From contig QEYB01000275.1 of the NCBI GenBank assembly GCA_017562135.1, positions 258,001-322,000 of the forward strand: a stretch of DNA of 64,000 bases, written 5' to 3'. The number at the start of each line of letters is the position of its first letter. The first letter of the stretch is position 1. Positions 12,183-26,900 of the stretch are shown here, one piece after another. The translations under genes and the position numbers were made by a program. This DNA comes from Dipylidium caninum. Lineage: Eukaryota; Platyhelminthes; Cestoda; Cyclophyllidea; Dipylidiidae. Under the pieces are notes generated by a model. That model was not told where the DNA came from. It made no database searches and saw only the letters and a list, made by a program, of their open reading frames with translations.

Positions 12183-13715
12183 ATGTCGCCTCCTTCGTTC
12201 TCAGACATCGGAAAGGTAGCCCGCGATCTTATTCGCAAAAACTTTGACCTTGGACTACGATTCGTTTCATACAAAGGAAAGATTAACAGTTTTGAGTTCA
12301 CGGGCCGAGTCGACAATGCCTTCAGAGTTGGGAAGGTGGGGTTGCCTACTTTCCTATAACTTATTTAACAGATGCTGGGATCGCTTGAATCAAAATACGA
12401 CTTTAAGGAATACGGCCTGAAGATCAAGGAAAAGTTGTCTTCTAAAGGTTTTTTGTCAGCTGAAGCGACTGTAACTGATCAACTCATGGATGGACTGAAG
12501 AACACTTTGAAGACCAATTATGATAGCCTGTCGGAGTATGCATTCGCCGTTCTTATAAAATCATTGTCGCTTTAGATCTGCTCTAGTTAATGTTAAATCC
12601 CATTACAAAAAGGATTTCGTTAATATGGCACTCGATCTCAAATTTCGGCGTCCTGTGCCGGATGTTACCCAGTCATTGGTTTTTGCGTAAGTTGTTGGAA
12701 CAAATGAACTTGGAATCCGAAACTCCGTTTTTGATCTCGGAAGAACTAAGTGACAGTATTTTATTTTCAGGTACTTAGACTATTTGTTCGGTGTTGACAT
12801 GAACTACAACACCTTCACCAAGGAATTGAGCTACACCGATATTGCTTTCGCGTATTCCGTGCACGATTTCGGATTCCATGGGATAATCACAAATTGGGCT
12901 CACACCTTTACGGCTGGTATTTACCAACGTCTTAATGATCGCTTAGAATATGCTGCTGAAGTGAGCTATTTCCATCTTTTCTTAATGTCACCATCTCATG
13001 CCGTGTTTGTCCTTACATTTATCGTATGATTTTATTTCGCCTAACCAGTTTTTCTAAGCCACGGGTGCTGATATCGTTGTGAAAAATGGCAAGAGAAATA
13101 ATGGGGCCATCATTTTCTTTCAAAGGTTTTAGAATTACTGATCTTGCCGTATACGGGATCCGTAACCATGAAGGTTTTCAACTCTTCCCATATTTCCCCA
13201 CATTTGACCTAGTTCCACCTGTTTCTCAAATTTAAAATACGAGGCTACAATTCAAGTTTAAAAGAGTTGATTTCCCAGACTTCGGCGTCAATCATTTGGG
13301 ACTTCCTACGTTTTCATCTTTTTCCTGACTTTCTATTGCCTTTTTGCCAAATACTACTCATCCGTTTGTCAAGTACATTCTTTGTCACGTATTTTCGGGA
13401 ACGTCCATACTAAGGCACCCAAATCTTTTTACATATTCCCGAATTCCCTACTGGCGGATAACGAGTTTTCCGTTTTATTTGATTGTGAAGGCCACGTGGA
13501 ATCGCGACCTTCCCGATCACAGCTGGGCCATAGCCTGCAAGTTCGCAGCCGACCCTGAGCACAAACACATCTTCAAGGCCAAGTTGGACAGCCTCCAGCG
13601 TATCTCTCTCTCATTGAGGAGCAAAATAGCTGACGGTGTGAAGACAACCGTTTCTTGCATGTTTAATCATATTGAAGAAATGCAAGTTGGTTTTGGAATC
13701 GAAATTGAGCGATGA
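12183..13715 (+). CDS. VDAC: Voltage-dependent anion channel (mitochondrial porin)
   Basis: Forms the beta-barrel channel of the mitochondrial outer membrane that passes metabolites and ions. Five exons with intact splice signals and consistent phases: 12183-12335, 12372-12535, 12576-12686, 12771-12960 and 13491-13715, giving about 280 residues against roughly 283 in animals. The N-terminus MSPPSFSDIGKVARDL is the classic VDAC N-terminal helix. Exon 2 carries GSLESKY and EYGLKIKEKL, in which residue 71 is the conserved membrane-facing Glu (Glu73 in human VDAC1). Exon 4 contains AGIYQRLNDRLEYA and the protein ends VGFGIEIER. I chose ATG 12183 because it directly precedes the family N-terminus. 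Introns 1 and 2 are only 36 and 40 nt. The gene has no close partner; the MTCL-like gene downstream is convergent. The family assignment is secure, but paralogue number is not known. Confidence 0.93.
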
Positions 13716-13802
13716 GGCGGCCACAGAGTGACGTTTATTTCTTTAGTGTCAATCTTATTTAGCTCCCTCCTCCCTATCCATCCAAATAGCTAAAATTGTG
13801 TG

Positions 13803-13808
13803 AATAAA
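13803..13808 (+). terminator. Polyadenylation signal of VDAC
   Basis: AATAAA lies 88 nt after the VDAC stop codon, in the expected orientation. No cleavage site can be read directly. Confidence 0.6.
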
Positions 13809-14970
13809 ATTGCTCCACCACCTGTTTTCTACCGTCTGGCTGGCTTATATTTCGTTGTCTGAGGTCTTGTCGATGGCGTGTGACATTGGGGGGAATTGTG
13901 GCTTTACCTCCTTCCGTTAGCCCTCCTCGCCCAAAGCCTTGGAGTGAAAGCAATGCTCAGAGCGGAGTGGAGAAAGCATCAAAGCTCTTCGTAAAACATT
14001 TACTTCCCTCTTACACCCCTTCTACCAAATCCCATCTTGGTACCTTTTCAGAGGCGAGAAGTTAGTTCCATCTTTTATTTACTACCTCAAGAAATTAATG
14101 CTATTTGGTGTGGATACAATTGTCTAAGCCTTCATAGACCCAATTTTAACTTCCGAATTTCCCTCCATTCTTCGTTCCACCCAATGTCCATGGCGGTGCA
14201 TGGTTGACTTTTCTCGACCACTTATCCAACTAAAAATGCCTCCCCTCCCCCTCCTCCCTCCCTAACCCCCCGCCTTTGCTATTCACTGCACAACCGTCCT
14301 GGTGACCTCCGCCTCACCCATCACATTGCATAATCCTGGAGAAGGAACACGGTCGCGACCTCAATGGCTGTCTTCAGAGGTTGTCTCAAACAGCTAATCT
14401 GAAGCCCAGTTGGCCCTTGGCGTCTAGGCCGTCTCAGCGATTCGGACGATTGTCCGTACCCCAACTTCCTCAAGTTGGGCGCAGCCTGCTCCCGTCCTGC
14501 GTTGGTCAACTTAACCCACCACTCCGTAGACTACAAGTCGGAACCTGGGAGTGGGGAGATCGGACGCCGCATTGCCTCATCTTTGAGCGCGATGGTGGAC
14601 GGGATAAATCAGAGGAAAAGGCAGAAGGAGGACGGCGTGTCTGCAAGGAGTGTATGTACTTGGGTCTTATTGTCTCTCTTAAAAATGCACATCGAAGGGA
14701 GAAGGGTTGGGGTGGACTCGAAAGCAAGTCACGTAACACAAAGGGCAACGGAAGGCCAGCGGCAACTCGCGGCCGACTCATCTCAGGGGAGGGAGAGCGG
14801 GACGAGAAGAACAAACAAGAAACGGAGGTTTTTGTGGAAGTGGAGGGAACAAACTGCGGACCTCGTCCACTTCGAAATACTCTCTGACGAAATGCGGATT
14901 TGGTGGTGGAAGGGGTGACTGGCGGGGCTGACAATTTAAACAAGGTAAATAAACAAATACAGGTACGGGT
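13809..14970. other. Intergenic between convergent genes
   Basis: Separates the 3' ends of the VDAC gene (+) and the MTCL-like gene (-). Overlapping open frames on both strands at 14381-14943 look like composition artefacts; no splice-supported exon was found. Confidence 0.45.
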
Positions 14971-17900
14971 TCATTTGCCTCCGAATTTCTGTCTCAACGC
15001 CATGATGGTGGGCGATATGGAGGTGGAGTTTAGACTCCCTGACCGACCAGTCTTTAGAAACACCAATGACGGGTTCGAGGCGGAGGACTTGGTCGACCCC
15101 TCGGAGGCTGAGTGAAGCTTCGAGGTGAGAGACTGAATCATCTCCGAACCTTTTCGCTTTGTTGCTGTGGCCGTTGCAGTCGTGGCTGAGGTTGCCGTTG
15201 CAGCCGGCGTTGTTACTGGAAGAGTTTTTGGCGGCGATGACACTCGAACGGGAGATCTCTTCTTCGATTTCGGGGATCGGGCAGACGAAGTAGTCGGAGT
15301 AGGAGGTGAGTTTCGTCTCTCCTTGGGCGGTGTTTTTCGTCGAGAAATATCCGTCTTGGAGCCGGTTAGCTTCGAGGAGATTCGCGAAAGAACTGACGGT
15401 GTGGAAGACTTCTTTGTGAAGGGAATTTCATGTTCTATAGACACAACAGAGCTACTAGGGCCGGCGCTGGCGGCTGCAGACGTGTGGCGAAGTTCGCCTG
15501 GCTGCTTGACAATTACGCTGGAGGAGGTGGAGGAGGAGAGTGGGAAGGTGAACGCCTCGTTCTTCGGCACCTTGTTGCCTGATTCCGTCGTCGCGTTGTC
15601 TTCGAAGAATTTACGTCGCGCCGGTGATATCGGTTGCCGCAATGGTGGTTTACCTGCATACCCAAAACACCTTTCTTAACCACGTCAAGGTTGACTACTC
15701 GACACCATGCACCGAATCACTTAAGGGACTGTCAGCAGCATTCGCACCTGGGCAAGTGAAGGGCCGTTGGGTCAGGTCGCTCACGCTGCCTAGACTGTCA
15801 ATGGAGGGCTGGCGGGAGCGAATGAGAAAGCCAGGTGTAGGATCTGGGTAGTTCGTGATCTGCAAAAGAAAGACCCTACTAATTTGTCATTGAGTAGTTT
15901 AGGTCACCCACGTTGTTGTTCCAAAAATGAGTTTATCACTTCTGTCCAAGTTTTAATTTAAGGCAAGAAGCCAAAAGGCGGATCACTAAAGAAAAACAGG
16001 AAATCAACGTCTCCACAAGCTTAACTTGAAATGAAGGTTTTCAAATAGCATTTCGGTATACGAACCCACCTTTCGTATACTGACATCGGGCGAGACGGAA
16101 CGACCACAGCGGACCGATGAGGGCGTAACACTCCGGGCCAGTGAAGAGCTAATACCGGTAGCCAAACTCACGGTGCTTCCTCTGAATCCATTACCCGCCC
16201 GGTTAAACCACTCTACTGAGGTGGACCGATGGCCTGCCGAGAGGGGCGTTTTTGGCTGGGTAGCAGGAGTACTGATCATGCTTTCTCCCATCATTGATTG
16301 TGTATCCGAAGTGTGCGACCTTAAAGTTGTGTAAACACGTAAGTCCCACTTAGTTTGTGTTAAATCGAAGGAGAAGCATGTGTCGAAAACTTCAATGACT
16401 TTGAAATCTCGCAGAAGCAATCCCAGCTACTTGGCACTTCGTACGCCGGATAAGTTTATCAGGCTGTATATGTTTCTTTACCCTAAACAACTATTCTTTT
16501 TTTCATTAATCCTAGGGGAGCAGCCACTTCCGATTCAGTCAAGGGACGGCCCGAGAGCAGAGAACACTTGTCATGTTAAGTTCTCTCCATTGGGTGAAAT
16601 TTATAGCGGATATATGGACGAAGCCGTCCGCGCTTTCGTTAGCCTATAGACTGCCGACATATTGGATAGCGTTGCAATTTTATGTACGACGGGTATTACA
16701 GTCGTTCTTGGAGCCTTTTCGAGTAACTCTACTGAAATCGTTTTCAGTACGAGGCTATCTGGTTCGTGGTCAAAACATGACGTTAGTATAGCTAGAAGCG
16801 TCTATTATCAGGTTAGTTTGAGTCGGCGGATGCCAAGGTGCTCCCATCCCTGTTAGCGATTTAACAGTGACGAGGGAGGACTTTGCGAGCTACGCCTCGT
16901 CCTTTCGTGAAATTATATTATAATGATAAAGGGAGAGAAAGACGTCCACTCGATGAGTGTTTATAGGAAATAAGGAGAGTAACGCCACCGTAAAGGTGCT
17001 TGTGGAGTGCAAATTCGTGAGACAGTGTTATCATGCATAGGTGAACACATGCATAATTGAAGTTGCGATAAATAAGAGAAAGGCATTTTGAATAAGGCAA
17101 ATACGGCGTCTCCGTCCCCTTCTCCGCTTTCCTAGACCAGAGCAAGGTAAGGGGGCGGTAACCTTGAGGCAGAGACTCCCGTAGGCCTCACTTTATGTGT
17201 ACGTCTATACGGAATTATTATTATTTCGTGAGTGAGGAAATTCGGCCAATAGGCATGGTTGCTTGAGTGGAGTCCAGCTACAGTGCGCTGAATTCATATA
17301 AGTAGTAATGTCGATGAGAAGGCCAACTGAGAAGCAGAAGCGAATGAACCTGGGCCGGCTAGCAACCTCGAAAGCAACTATGCACGCACAAATGCACTAT
17401 AAAAATCTAATTAAGCAGTTTTTGGAACATGAGGTACGGAGGTAGGACATACCCAACCATCGTCGGACCTGCTGAACTACTCCTAGAAGGGTTCAAACCA
17501 AAAAAATTTAGTACTGCTAAACACACTCTATTAATAAGGAAAGGTGGTGGTAGTAGGAGTGTGCATTATTTGTTTTTAGTAAGGACGATTCGGTGCAAAA
17601 CCTACCGTTGGCAGTGATGTTCAACGGAACAAATCCTGTAGACAAGCAATGTGACCAAATAAAAAGGAAATGCTACTTATAAATTTCAGACCAACAACGG
17701 TTTTGTTGGTATATTCCTACCTCCTCTGGAAAACGGGCATGTGTTGTCGACATGTCCGCCAGCGTTCCATTTCGGCGACAATGTCGTTGATTATCTCCTC
17801 CGATTTCATGCCTTCAATTCCCTCCTAAACAGAGGCAGGGACGAGTTAGTCGACGCCACAGGCAGGCAGAATGGCTGTGGAGATGGTGGCAGATCAGGCA

Positions 17901-20900
17901 GCACTTACTCTATTTGCCAGCCGAATGCACCACTGGTCAATTGAGGCACGTGAATCCTCAATGCGGCAGAGCAGATCCTCCCTTTCCTCCGACCATATTT
18001 TGTACTCCCTGTCCGCGCCCTGCTCCGACTCAATCAGCCGTTCCCTGAATAACTCCGCCTGCTCGCGGAACAAATTCAACTGGAGGGGACGAAAAATACG
18101 CCTTCGACATCCCCATTTTTACATGTACATGTCTCGAACGCGGTCATTAACCAACCTGCGTCAACTGTTCATTCAGACATTCCATCTGATACTCTGCCGC
18201 TACTCTGGCCGCTTCCGCTTCCCGAATGGCGGCGACTGTCGCCTGAGATTTCGTCTCGAGACGGTGTTGCAGCTCGGCCTTAAGACGAGCGATTGTCCGC
18301 TCCGCAGAGTCCAGTCGTCTCGCCGTCTCCGCATTAGCGGCGTTGGCGGTAGCTCCGGCGTTCACCATGCTTATGTGGCCTGTCCGAGCTGGCGAGGCGC
18401 TGAAACGCTGCAACACCTTCGGCAACTTCTGTTGCTCCTTCATCTGAGCTAATTGGACCTGAAGTCGAATGGGCAAAAAATGCCTACCGGAAGGATTTGA
18501 GCTCGACAACTGACACTCGGCCATTTCTTCCAACTAACGTTTAAGTGGTTTAAAGTTTATTAAATGACTCGTAATTCCTTCTGGGCTTTACTTGATCAGG
18601 CGGCAGAAAATTTGTGGTGCGGCGCTTTATTATGCTTCAGCGAGCAATCACTCACCTTCATTTCGGATTTCTCCGACTCAAGTTTAGCCATTTCGTTTTC
18701 ATACTTCTGCCTCTCCTGCTCAAAGTTAATCTCAGCCTCCGCTAGCCGGACACTGGTCTCCTGAAGCGACTTCCTTGTGCTCGCTATGGTATTCTTCCTC
18801 TCTTCTTGCTACAGGCGAAAGGGGTAAAGGCGGGGGGAGGTCAAGAGGGGCGCCCACTCAACTGCTCGGGCACCTCGCCCACAGTCGCGTGCGGATCAAC
18901 TCACCTCCTTCGCTTTGGACTCGAGGGCGACACGCTCCGTCAGCCAGGCCTCCTGCTCCGCCTCGTATTGCTCCTTCAGGTTAGCATAACGTCGCTGATA
19001 CTCGAGCACCTTGTTCTGGATAATTTCGTTTTTTATCCTCAACTGCGATAGAATGCTATTCTGTTTGACAATGAGCTCGTTGAAGAGCAGCAGTCGCTTG
19101 TTTAGCTGCTTCTCGGCCACAGCGCGGCAATAGAGATCGCCGGTGGCGCCAGAAAGGTTCAGTGTGCCGGAGGATGCGTCAGTGAGGGAATTCTGAAAAA
19201 AAATAAACACAAAAATTGACATTTTCTGCTCATTTTATGGGTATCCTTATAGTTATGCGTCGCATACCATGTGGTTACACGCTTCCTGAAGACGCTTTTC
19301 AAACATCTGCCGATCACGACGCGCTTCTTTCGCAATCTCATCTCTCTCCTGCCTCAGTGCTGCGCATTCTCGACGCAGGCGATCCATCTCCAGACGTCTG
19401 CTGTCCCGACTCCCGTCCCGGCCAATACCGCTGTCCGGCGAGGAATCCGGAAGCAGTGTTCCCATACTCTCATTCTGTTGAAGTCTACACGCAATGGTTG
19501 TTGGTTAGAGCGTCCCGGTGGGCCCACATTCCCCTCACGAATATCCTAACGTGGATGGACTGTGGACGACTCACCTCTTTTGCATTTCAGCAATGGTAGC
19601 CTCGAGTTTTTTAACCTTTGATTGCGCCTCGTAACTGGCCTGTCGGGCGGAGTTCAACTCTTTCGTCGAGCCTCTGCGAGTCCTTCTTCACTTCGTTGAG
19701 GAGATCATCCTTCTCCCGGACCAGGCCTTCTTGTGTCTTCATCTCTTGAGCCAACTGTCTACACTTTTCCGCCGCTTCAGCCTCTGCCCTTTGCGCCCTC
19801 CCGATGTGGGCATTGGCGACTGGACGGGAAACAACAAAGTGGTTAACGCGGAGCGGTACCAGTTCCTTTTGAATAAGACAGTTCAGGGGACAACTGAGAG
19901 GATCCCCAGCCCGGACCACTAAAGTTCTCGGATTTCCTGTTCCCACCTTGTCCCTTCGCCTTGGTCTCATGCCCTGTTCCAGCCTCCGTCCGAAAAATAA
20001 CTCTTTAACCGAGCGAGGCGGAGGTCATTCCCCTTAGTCAGGGGGGGGGGAGTTTCTCTTTCCAGCCCAACTCCTCATCCGCCCAAATGCCCTGTCGAGG
20101 GCCGCAGACACTCAGAGGGAGGGTGGCAAGGGGGAGGAGGCTCATTCATGGCACTCGGATCGAGTGGCCGGGAATTTCGACTGTGCCATTGCTGGCCGGT
20201 CGGGTTTCACTTCCCTCTCACCTTTCAATTCCTCCTCCAGACGCCGCATCTCGGCTTTTAACCGCTCGTTCTCGGCCAGCGCCGAGCTGATCTTCGTGCT
20301 CATACCCTCCTGTGCCCTGGCGGCGGCCAAACCCTTGCGAGTTTCGTTGAGCTGAAAGCAAAAGAGACTCATAAGAAAGCGGCTATTCGGACAGGACGAG
20401 CTGGAGTGGCATACAGCGACTAGCGTGAACGGTCCACCAACCTCAATTTGCATCAATTCGAGCGCCCGTTTCGCCTTGGCCAGATCAGCATTCCGCTTCT
20501 CCAGTTCGTCATCCTGGTCAAAGAGTGAGTCCTCCCTCAATTTCAACTCCTCTTGGAGGTCCTTGTTCTCCAACATCAGCCTTTCGCGCACTTTCTCAAT
20601 CTGCACCACCTTCTGTTGAAGCTGCAATGGCAGGGAGGAAGAATTAGCGACCTAAGAGGTACCTGCCTCGACCCTTCCACGGCCGTTTACCAGACATGTG
20701 ACTTACAATGGCAATCTCCTTTCGCATCGAGTCGATCTCCCGACGGTAGCTCGATATCTCCAGCGCCGTCTGCTTGTTGTCCATCGACGCGGAGGGCGAG
20801 GAGGCGGCGCTACCCGTCGAGGAGGTGGAAAGACCTCTAGAGGTTTCGACAGCGTCTCTGTCTATCAGTGTCTTCATCGCCTCATTCATCTTTTTGGCTC

Positions 20901-23900
20901 GCTCCAGACGACCCTGTAAATCCCGGATCTGGCTCTCGTAGTCTTCCATCTGCTCCTCCTTCTCCTCCAGCTATGAGGGAAATTTGGAAAGCCACATGTC
21001 ATTCGGCATGTCTCAGTGCAATTAAGGGGAGACTCATTACGACCGACGAAGAATGGAGTGGTGGGAGGAAAACGATACTGTGGCTCGGGTTTAGGGACAA
21101 ACGGTCTGCTTCCTCGCCTCCACGTTGGAGCACTTGGAGGAAAGGCTGGAAACAATGCTCTCACCGCTCTTCCTCGCAAAACACAGACACACACAAAGAC
21201 AACCTGGTCGTCGTACCTGCAACTTGAGAACGTCGATCTCCTTCAACCTCGCTCGCTCATTGTCACTCAGCATGGGACGAGGAATGCTCGAGGCTCCAGA
21301 TTTCAACTGTTCCTCCAGAATTCGCGTCTTCTCAGCCTCCTTCTCCAACAATTGCCGAAGATTGGTCAATTCGTCCTCTGTGCTATCGGTTACCTGACTG
21401 GACTCCGTCGATTTTGACCTGTAGGAGCCCACGTTAGTGAACAGAAACTGAGGCAGCAGCGCTGGTGCACGCTAAGACTATTGTCAATCAACTGACCGTT
21501 CAATCTGGTCCTGCAGGAAAGTGGTCCGTTGAATCATGAGTTCCAGGAGGCTACTAACAACGAAGTCCTTCCTCTCCAACTGTTCAATGTGTCCCCTGAG
21601 TTCGCGTTCGCGTTGGTCAGCCTCCAACTTGAATTCCATCTGCTCCTCGTTAATTCGTTGCGACTGCGTCTTGAGACTGTTCGTTGTATTCCTCAACACC
21701 GATATTTCTGTCTCTAAGTCGACTTGAGAAGTGGAAAAATCGCCAAAATTACGGGCGAGGCTACAAAAATCAACGTTTCACGTAGGGTGGGACGAGGAGG
21801 CACTCACGCATCTCCTTATCGTAGGCATCCAACTTTTGTAGCAGCCACTCCTTTGACATGGAAGCTCTAGAATCGGAGGATTTCAACGACGGCCGCCGTG
21901 ATTCAATCCGCGCAACCACAGAACTTGGCAGATCGGCGCTTGTGTCTGCCAGCTTTCGTTTCAACATGTTAACCTGCAGAGGCCCAACACTAACCGATTA
22001 CCGAAGCCTCTTAAATAGAAAAAAACGCACAAGAACAAAAGGTTTTTTTCCAAGTATCACCTGGTTTTCGGCGTCTTTTTGCGCCTCCACGGCTTCTTTG
22101 TACTTGGCTGGCCAATCAAATTCACGGTAGGTGGATTTGAGAGTAAGAAATTCATTGGCCAATTGATTAATCCGTTTTGTCATCATTTTATTGGTCTCCT
22201 TGTGCTTTTCAAGCTCCTCTTCCATGACCTTCAACTTCTCCGTCCTCTCATCGAAGTCGGGCCGTTTAACTGTGGGAAAAATTGCATAAAAGACACTCAT
22301 GTGACTGTCTACTCAAGAGACTCTTTCGTTAGTGTGATTGGCAAACAACCTTCATGTTGTGTGGCTGCCAGCTCCTTTTTGACCTGAGATGCCGTGGCTC
22401 GGGGACTCTCGCCTCGTGCCTGTAAGAGGAAAGGCCATTTACAGTGGGTTTAGTCCGACGCTTTTTTGCATCGTCCCTCCCGTGCCCACCGGCCCCCAAC
22501 ACCCCACCTGCTGCATGCTGAGGCGCTCAATCTGTCGCGAAAGGGCATTGTTGTCCGCCTGCGCTTCTGCCATCCGCCGATTCATTTTGCGCAATTCCTC
22601 CTCGGCAAACCGCAGCTGCTCGGAGAGGTCAGCTTCGCGTTCTTTTGTGGTCTGAAGAGCGCGGATGAGCTCACTTTGCTCGGTGGAAAATGTGGCCGCG
22701 GATGGAGGAGTCTCAGCCGTCGACTGACGTCCCTGGCATAATATCAAGAAATCTTATCACCCACTTCCTTTCAAACGCCGGGAAGTTTCCGGTGTTGACG
22801 AACTTACAGCCTTTTTGTCGGTCACCTGCAAAGGTCCACGGTCAGCAAAACGGCTCTCGTACTTCAACTTGTCCAGCTGAAAAAGAAAGATGAGAAGTAC
22901 AGGAGAGGCGACGATATGGGCGCCAAATGACTCATCCGTCTGCTGACTTGAACATTGTCTCCCCAACTAATAAAGCGAAAAGTGTTCTTAATGAAGTCAA
23001 TCAGCTTTTTCCTCTTCGAAGGCGGCCCAAACGCCTGAGGACGGAACGTATTCTAAGTCCGACTCGTGGGCAAGGCGCTAAACGTTGCTTCGCCGTTCCC
23101 CACGTGCCCCGTCCCTCCTTCCCCCTGGCGGTAACTCAGCGCTGACAGTTGCTTGTGCGGGCATTCTGCGCGCCCATCGCCGAGGGGAATTGCTTCCCGC
23201 GGGCCACGGACGCAGTGCGGCCGGTGTGCATGTGGCCGCGTCCCGTCATCGTGGGACCAGAACGCAGCGCCGCTGCCGGCCCAGACGCCCTTCGCGTAGT
23301 CTTCTGGCCTCCACCCCTCGGAAGGAAGTTGTGAGGAGCTCGCGGGCCAAAAGGTGGGCCTGATGCTGCCCTTCTCTCCAGGTGAGACGCCAGTTTATGC
23401 ACACAATTGATGGCAGAAGCTGCCAAGGCGGAGATTCTTCTTCCTACCACAGGTAACTTGGAGCCGGGCCTCGTGATAGCGACTTGCGAGTGTTGAATTT
23501 CAAAAATCTTCCCCACACGTAGTGTTAAAATGCGCGACCAAACTGCGTCTGAATCGGGCCGCGGGTGGGTTCGGCCACAACACCGCTTCGGCAAGCGGAC
23601 ATACCCGCGCACATCTGACCGCAGCGCATCCCGACCGACGGAAAGCCACTATGTTTGCGTGGAGAATTAACCTGCCGTCAGCAGCCCTCGCCACGCACAG
23701 GTGACAATTCGTGGACTGGATTGCCAGAACCCGACGGGTACGCAAACTTGTAACGAAACCGTAAAAAGTAGGAAGAGTTCAACAGCATCGACATTTATAT
23801 AAGCTTTAGCATAAGAAAGAGAAGGTTGGAAGACGATACTGGAATTGTGGCGTGATGTAATTGGAATGAAATCAAACTAAAGAGAGCCATTTGGAAGCCC

Positions 23901-26900
23901 TCGGAAAGAACCTCCTCACGAGCGTCAAGCCTGGTAGCTCGCTGAGGTGTCTGACATTAATTTGGACGGAGGGAAACCGCCTAATAAGCTCCATCTGCCA
24001 TCGGTGCATCGCTTCTATCAAGAAGGTTAATGGTGGACAGTGGCAGGCTCCTTAAGAACATTCAAAAGCGAGTGATGGGCGTGAGAAGTCGACTCTCTCG
24101 CCTGTCACTCAGTCAAATAACATACCTCGAGACGCAGTCGATCCACCTCATTCTCCGACGTGATTCGTCGATTCTGGCACAATTGAAGCTCATCCTTCAA
24201 CTGGTGATTCTCGTCCTCGTAGAACTGTCGCTTCTCCTCCAAAATATCTAACTCGTTGTTTAGACGAACCGTCACCTCCTTGGCGACTCGCAGCTCCTCC
24301 TAACAGGCAGAGGGATTCGGACATGTAAATTGCTAATTGAGAGCAAGTAAAACCAAATGCGCTATCTTGGGGGGCGGGAGATGCGCTTCAGGGAGACGTC
24401 GGGTCTTGGCACTCACCGGAGTCGAGGCCACGACATATTCGGTGACCTTAAAACTGCGTTCGAAGCAAAGTTTGGGATAGAAGGGGGGAGGCAAACTCCC
24501 TCGCCCCCTGCCACCGTGGTCTCCTTCACAGGCGCCCTCGTGTGTATTGTGCTGGCCTCGGGGCTTAAGAGGTGTGGGTGGCCTCGTGCTATCGCCTCTT
24601 CACTAAACAGAGTCTGCCAAGGTGTTCACACACAGACCGCCCTGCATCTACCATTAGCGATAAGTTCTCGTGCACACACAGACGCACACACACCCAAGTA
24701 GGTCATCTGCATCACGACTATTCTCTCCAGTCTCCACGCTACTCTAACCGGAGGTCGTCTGTTTCGCGCATAAGACTGGCAAATCCGCTCACCTCCAAGG
24801 TCCTGATGTGTCCAATGTCAGTCTCGCTGTAGAGTTGGGACTCCAAGCGTGAGAGTCGCTCCTCCAAATTCGCGCGTTCAGCCTCCACCTGCTCAAATCG
24901 TCGTTCCGCCTTGCGTAATTTGAATTGAAGGATGCGGCACGTCTTATTCGCCGCCTCAAGGTCACGTTGCATCTCCCGCATACTGTCCCGGTCCTCCTCC
25001 TATCATCCCCATCGCGTGAGGACGCAGAGGACAGGAATTTACTTAAAACGTGTATTTTAACGAACGGTTGAGTGGAGGTTGATTTCCTCACTAAATTTCT
25101 ATTTATTTCTCCTCCTAACGACACTCATTTCGGTCAGGCCACACTTTTTTCACCCCCGTTTGCGCTGTTGCCATAGCACCAGTTCGGTTATGACTTCCAC
25201 CAACGCCTGAGGAGGCGTAAGTTAACAAACCTGAAAGTGGTCGTGCATTTCCTCAATCTCCCTTTGCATTTCTTCAATCTCCTCCTTCAACGCTTCGTTC
25301 TCTTCCATCACGTCTTGGCACAGTTGCTCCACCTGATTCAACCGGGTCTTCAAATCGTCACTGCATTCGGTGCTCTCCAACGCGGGACTCAGAATTGCCT
25401 TCATGTCGGTGGTTGTTCCGCCGCCCCCTCCGCCCTGGTCGCTCTCGGGCAAACGGAGTCGTTCTCTAATTTTAAACAGTGTCTGCTAGTAGAACTTGTC
25501 TTAAATGACTAGTTGCAGGTCGATATCGCATACCTGTAGGTCTTCACCTCCTCCTCCAGGTGTGTACACCTCCTCTCCAGATTGCCTGCCTTCTCCTTGT
25601 ACTGTTCAAGAGAAGCCTGTAATTCTTCAATATTCCGAACCTTGGCTTCTAGATCCATTGAGAGGTCGTTTCGTTCGCGCGCCAGAGCATCGTACTTATC
25701 TTCCAAGTCGAAGAAGTCGTTCTCCAACTCCTCCACGTAACGAGCGTCAATACTGGAGGCGGAGGAGAAGACACCGCTGGCTCCCACCTGCGAGCCTCTC
25801 TCGGGACCCAGGGGTTGAGGCGGTGGGCCCTGGATCGGCGCCGGAGTCCCCCTATGTCCGGCTGTGATGCCCCGTTGCAGGTCCTCAGCCAATCTACAAC
25901 GGTTCAAAAAGCCTTCTGTCACTATCCCTCAACACAAATCCTCCCCCAGGCCCGCCCAAGCCCCCCGACTCGAAAAGTTGGTTACTGCGACGCTTTGCCA
26001 GGTTCGCCGGTCGGCAAGGATTCGAGGCACCACTTCCCCTCAGATGCCTTTCAAATCACTTTGCCATTGCCCGCACCCTACACCTCCGCTTTGTGAATAG
26101 AGAGTTTTTCTGCGCTATCCAAAATAGTCACTTCCCACCAAGTGATTGAGCAGAATAACTCCGCTACACTGTTGGATATGAGACGATTTGAAGAAAAAAT
26201 GGTGTCCCATAATCCCGGACAGAACCACCAAGCTATGCAACTTGTCGCATTACAAAAGCATAAACAAGACCAACCACATTGACGATATTTTATTTAACGT
26301 TAAACGTGGATCTATGAATAGAGCCTAGGGAAGAATTTCCAGGCTGCAAAAATCGCCTTTACAATGATTGTAAGCAACAGCTGTTGAGGACATAATAGTT
26401 TTTTAGTTAATTAGGGAAGTAATGGGCGGCGCGATGTTTACCGTGACCTCCTACGGAAAGAACATTTCCAATGTAACGTTTACTTTTGGAATTTAGTCTT
26501 TCAACTGCGAAACCAGTACTTTTATTAGAGAGGTGGGAGTGGCAAGATAATGTGACTTGAAGTGCATTTAGCAGTCATTTCAACGCATGTATACTTCAGC
26601 CTTTGCAGTAGTATCGGCAGCCGGTGATGAATTTACGAAAATAAACACATTGGTAAGTAAATATTTGAGCTTGGCTCAAATCCGAAGTGATTATTTAAGG
26701 CCTCGGCGGTTGGATTTTCAAATAACGGTACCCAATTGCTTCAAATCGTAAGATATAATGAAAATACACGGCTATATACAGTATTTTGGTTAGATAAAGA
26801 TATTTTCACTGCCTATATCCACCCCAAAAATAAGGAGATAGTAATAAAATTAGAGAAAAAGGGTTCCAAGAAGAATTCTTTCAGAGATGTAACAAGTATG

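Noticed and set aside
18156..18533. Possible 29-nt intron (GTAGGC to TTCAG) inside this exon
   Set aside because: Reading through keeps the coiled-coil frame, while removing it breaks the frame.
17721..25893. Myosin heavy chain or generic tropomyosin-like identity for the coiled-coil gene
   Set aside because: No motor or IQ region is present. The blocks ANKTCRILQFKLRKAE and AKEVTVRLNNELD are MTCL/SOGA-specific.
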